Below are positions 60,852 to 64,000 of a DNA stretch of 64,000 nt, piece by piece (position 1 is the first letter of the stretch; each line of letters opens with the position of its first letter). The DNA is taken from positions 767,882,153-767,946,152 of the forward strand of contig NC_081414.1 in the NCBI RefSeq assembly GCF_030272615.1, given 5' to 3'. The translations under genes were made by a program, and so were the position numbers. Source of the stretch: Cryptomeria japonica. Taxonomy: Eukaryota; Streptophyta; Pinopsida; Cupressales; Cupressaceae. The notes under the pieces were generated by a model. The model made no database searches. It was not told the origin of the DNA and saw nothing but the letters and a program-made list of their open reading frames with translations.

Positions 60852-61379
60852 TCTCTTTTTACATTGACTCATATTTTGGTTCCATTCTTATTCTCCATCT
60901 TCTTCTCCCTCAACTAGTACCTCCTTCCTGGTGGGAATCTAGAAGACTAGGGCCAACATATCAGGGGACAAATCAATCACCAATTTTTTCGTCAGCATTG
61001 ACACATTGCCTAGTATCGAGATTACAGAATTATGCAATTTGCATTATAAACTTTGGCCCCTGCACCAACTATGGGAAGACAGTCACCTCTACTAGATCAG
61101 ATCTTTTAATTTTCATGTATTATACACTTAGTCCAGGTTTGTCCAATTTCTTTTAAATATCTTCGAGTTCAATATGCATGATCTTTATGTCAGTTACCCA
61201 TTGAATTGCATCTTCCATCTTGGAGGTGTATGTTCACCCTTGATATTGGTATTTCATTGTGATTGGTAGCTTCTCGAGATCTTTCACCTTTTGGGAAGAT
61301 TTCATTAACACATCTAAACTTGCAAAACCAACCAAACAAGCATAAAACACTACTCAAAGAAACATCGCTACAAAAATAG
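60852..61379 (-). other. Leader of unit H between the reading frame and the hairpin array
   Basis: Pyrimidine-rich on + (purine-rich on the coding strand) at 60770-60920. No gene, tandem repeat or promoter motif I can support. Confidence 0.4.
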
Positions 61380-62750
61380 CTCACTTCGGGACTCTGGGAT
61401 CCTGAGGTCCTGAGGTGAGAAAACAAATTAAAAACTATAAAGAAAACCCCAGAGTTTAGGAACCCGAGGTCCTAAGTTTTGACAGCTAACAAAACTAGCA
61501 AATTCAGAACCCTGAGAACCCAAGATACTAAACTCACCAACAACACAAAAAAGGAACCACTTCGGGAACTCGGGTTTTTGAAATGGTCAAACTACTTACT
61601 ATGGAAACAAAACCTGAGACTTTGGGATTCCAAGTTCCGAGGTGCAACTCTAACATACAATGAACTTCAGAGAACCGAAGTCCCAACAAACTACAAAGAT
61701 GAAGCAAAAAAGAGGGTTCGGGACCCGGGGACTATGAGGTTCCAAATTGAATAGACATGCCAAAGAGAAACTAATTCGGGAACTCGAGAACCCAGATTTT
61801 TGAAGTTGTTTAATCAAAGACCCAAAACCACTAAAACCATCATTACAGGAACTCAACAACCCGAGTTTCCGAAGTGGTGGAAAACAAACCTACGACCTCT
61901 ATTTCGGTAACTCGGGAACCCGGGTTTCCGAAATAGGGAAAAAAGGAAACAACCAAGAAAAAGACTATCATTTTGGGAACTACGCAACTCGAGTTTCCAA
62001 AATGATAAACAACAAAAAAAACTCCTAACTTGGAACTTCGGGAACTTGAGATTTCGAGGTTAGGGAAAAATAGAAAAACACACAAGACAAGCAAAATTCA
62101 AGAATTCTAAACTAAACCAAACAAAATCTAACCTAAGATGCACAAAAATCAGCACGAAGGAGGTGAGAAGACCACCTACCTAGCACAAAAACAAAGATGG
62201 TGTCGGATCGAGAGCGCGGGAGTTGGAAATCATGAGGTCAGAGCTCTGGATTCGCAAGAGTGAGTGCACAAATGACCTCCAAAATGACCTCCAAACATAT
62301 ATATACCCCAACCCAACACCACATTAAATGTGACTTTGGGAACTCGGGAACCCGGGTTTCCAAAGTGCAACACAGGCGACGAGCTCGGAACCTCGGGGAC
62401 CTGGGTTTCCAAAGAGCATAATAGAAAAATAACTTAGGAGTTCGGGAATCCAAACTTTTGGGGGGAAAACCAAAAAGGCAAACAAACACTTTGGGAATCC
62501 GGGAACCTGGAGTTCCGAAGTGGTGCTCTGAACCGAAATAGAAGTGAACTCAAGAGTTTGGGAACCCAAACTTCCGAACAAGGAAACAAAAAAGTTGACC
62601 TAGAAGTTCGAATTCCTGAACCTCTAGGGGCTACACAAACAATCAAAATAGAAACGAACTCGGGAACCCAGAAATCTGAACTCCTGAACAAAGAAACAAA
62701 AACAAACATCCCACCCTGGGAACCCAAAAACCCAAACTCCCGAGGTTACC
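61380..62750. repeat. Array of about 18 quasi-palindromic GC-rich hairpins
   Basis: Units of about 35-40 bp sit every 55-70 bp within A-rich linkers, apart from a 62100-62330 gap. The common core is GGAACTCGGGAACCCGGG and then TTTCC. The flanking stems differ between units yet pair within each unit: 61453-61461 with 61470-61478; 61899-61907 with 61928-61936; 61966-61976 with 61997-62007; 62333-62339 with 62360-62366; 62555-62562 with 62565-62572; 62599-62609 with 62618-62628. It is neither an exact tandem repeat nor a CRISPR: there is no constant repeat, and the variable part is itself palindromic. It lies on the 5' side of unit H. Confidence 0.85.
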
Positions 62751-62863
62751 AAAACAAAAGCTAAAAAAAAAGAATAGGGAAAACCAACAGAAAAAGATAA
62801 GAAACAAGGACCCGTATTTTCATGGGAATGAAAATAATGGGACTAGATATGCAGGGCATAACA
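62751..62863 (-). other. Right terminus of unit H
   Basis: A-rich stretch ending GGGCATAACA at the TSD AAAAG (62864-62868). The terminal AACA is the inverse of the left-end TGTT. Confidence 0.55.
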
Positions 62864-64000
62864 AAAAGGTGCAGCATTTGTCAACATGCCAAAGGGAGAA
62901 GCCAGAATGTTGGGCTATATCAGCCACTTCCAGTTCCATTTTGGCCTTGGGATTCAGTGAGTATGGACTTTGTGTTGGGTTTGCCTCACACACAAAGGGG
63001 CAATGATCCTATATTTGTTGTGGTAGATAGATTTTCTAAAATGGTGCATTTCATACCTTGTAAGAAAACTAGTGATGTCACTACCATTACTACTTTTTGG
63101 ATACTAAGTTTATGGGTCATTTTTTGGAGGACCCTACTGAAGAAATTAGGGACAAATCTGATTTTTAGTTCTATTTACCACCCCCAAACAGATGGTCAAA
63201 CAAAGGTTGTTAATCAAAGTCTATGTAATATGTTGAGATGTATTGTTGGCAAAACACCAAGGACATGGGATTTAGCTTTAACTCAAGCTAAGTTTACCTT
63301 TAATGATTCTCCTAATTGCAGTACTAGATTTAGTATGTTCTATGTTGTCTATGGTATACATCCAAGGGAGGTCTTTGAATTGAGAGATCTTGGTGGTTTG
63401 AAAAGTATAGTGCAGCAGGGAAAGATTTTTATAAACTCATACATGATCTCCATGAAGAGTTCAAGATGAATATTGAATCTAGCAATTGACAGTATAAACA
63501 ACATGCTGATAAAAAGAAGAGGGAACTTCATTTCTAGGTTAGAGACCTTTTCTTGGCTCATCTTAGAAAGGAAAGCTTTCCTACTAGTGCCTACAACAAA
63601 CTTCAGATGAAGAAAGTATGTCCTTGTAAGGTTCTCAAAAAATTCTCTACCAATGCATATGAAATAGCTCTACCTATATATTTGGGCATCTCTCCTATCT
63701 TTAATGCGGTACATCTTTATGCAAATAGGGTCAATGTACAAGAAGATGGTGTTGAGATAGAGATGCCAATCAATCTAGAACAACAAGGAACTCCTTCCAA
63801 TTCATCAGTAATAGAATGCATTCTTGATAAACAAGGAACTCCTTCCACTTCATCGGTGAAGAAGACTTGGAGCAAGGAATACTTCAAATATTTGGTTAAG
63901 TGGCAACATCGACTAGTAGAGGATTCTTCTTAGCTCACTGAACCAAAGATCATTAAACTGGGTCATATTGTTTCTGATCTCATGAGCAAGACCTCGTGAT
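62864..64000 (+). pseudogene. Gypsy integrase and chromodomain of element J, right part
   Basis: Resumes with the second half of the zinc finger (CSICQHAKG). The integrase core follows with its first Asp in the WDSVSMDFVLGLP block; the segment with the second Asp appears deleted near 63100 (WILSLWVIFWRTL joins abruptly to LKKLGTNLIFSSIYHPQTDG), while QTDGQTKVVNQSL carries a changed Glu region. The C-terminal GPY-like domain and AHLRKESFPTSAYNKLQMKK follow, then a chromodomain-like end (YFKYLVKWQHRLVEDSS, where a Trp codon has become TAG). The 3' LTR is not reached. A chromodomain at the integrase end marks the chromovirus branch of Gypsy, whose members use it to target chromatin. Confidence 0.87.

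Larger units (their letters stand above)
27749..62863 (-). mobile_element. Unit H: unclassified minus-strand insertion in J (hosts F and E)
   Basis: The ends TGTTGAT...ATAACA and the TSD GAAAG/AAAAG in J define it. Its own DNA is 27749-30589, 52324-52700 and 59626-62863, about 6.46 kb. It carries a degraded open reading frame across all three pieces, a roughly 1-kb AT-rich tail and an array of hairpins at the right, which is its 5' side. I searched both ends by eye for long direct repeats and found none, and found no RT, integrase or transposase. It could be a polymerase-less LTR element whose LTRs I cannot see, or another class. The boundaries are well supported; the class is not. Confidence 0.65.

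Noticed and set aside
61380-62750. CRISPR-like array or protein-coding repeats
   Set aside because: The repeated part is not constant, the variable parts are palindromic, and both strands have stops in every frame over most of the interval. A plant context also excludes CRISPR.
62238-62764. Minus-strand frames rich in FGNPGSRVP-type repeats as a secreted repeat protein
   Set aside because: The repeats follow from the hairpin core. Overlapping frames are all open over short stretches only, and the DNA pairing, not the protein, is what is kept.
27749-62863. Unit H as an endogenous pararetrovirus or a DNA transposon
   Set aside because: No RT, movement or coat protein motif, no transposase and no long terminal inverted repeats are visible. 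A 5-bp duplication with TG...CA ends fits integrase-type insertion better.
27749-62863. The two Gypsy pieces as unrelated copies
   Set aside because: They are on the same strand, stop and resume within the same zinc finger, and are flanked by GAAAG/AAAAG. I note that bases just before 62864 can also be read as weakly integrase-like, which I take as chance.

Overview
The window is nuclear DNA of a land plant with a large, repeat-choked genome. I see no single-copy host gene, no rRNA or tRNA gene and no CRISPR array. Everything I can assign is LTR-retrotransposon sequence or an unclassified mobile-like unit. The AT-rich composition, the plant-type Copia signals (initiator-Met tRNA primer site, AAAGGGGGAGAT polypurine tract, C-tract near the LTR end) and a chromodomain Gypsy fit a seed plant or fern. 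A gymnosperm is a guess from repeat style only.

The layout is a stack of insertions that can be read from target-site duplications (TSDs). The base layer is a Ty3/Gypsy chromovirus on the + strand (called J here): gag, protease, RT, RNase H and the integrase N-terminus at 24413-27748, and the rest of integrase plus a chromodomain at 62864-64000. It is split by H, a minus-strand unit of about 6.5 kb of its own sequence (27749-62863 with inserts), which has TG...CA ends and a 5-bp TSD but no LTRs or polymerase that I can find. H was hit by F (Copia, +, 30590-52323) and E (polymerase-less LTR element, +, 52701-59620). F was hit by I (Copia, -, 33346-41125) and G (polymerase-less LTR element, -, 44682-52141).

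The left third is a second stack. D (polymerase-less LTR element, -, running off the left edge) has its LTR split by B (Copia, -, 1975-24257). B was hit in pol by C (Copia, -, 5841-13197) and in its LTR by A (Copia, +, 15588-23205).

The five Copia elements (A, B, C, F, I) carry gag (CCHC), protease, integrase, RT and RNase H, all broken. C and I keep a single reading frame interrupted only by stop codons. D, E and G form a different group. ORF1 is a coiled coil followed by about four CCHC knuckles, and ORF2 is a long protein I do not recognise; there is no protease, integrase or RT. Their primer site, polypurine tract and LTR modules match those of the Copia elements, so they were probably moved in trans.

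The most unusual structure is at 61380-62750, at the right end of H. It is an array of roughly 18 short GC-rich quasi-palindromes whose outer stem sequences differ from unit to unit while remaining base-paired.
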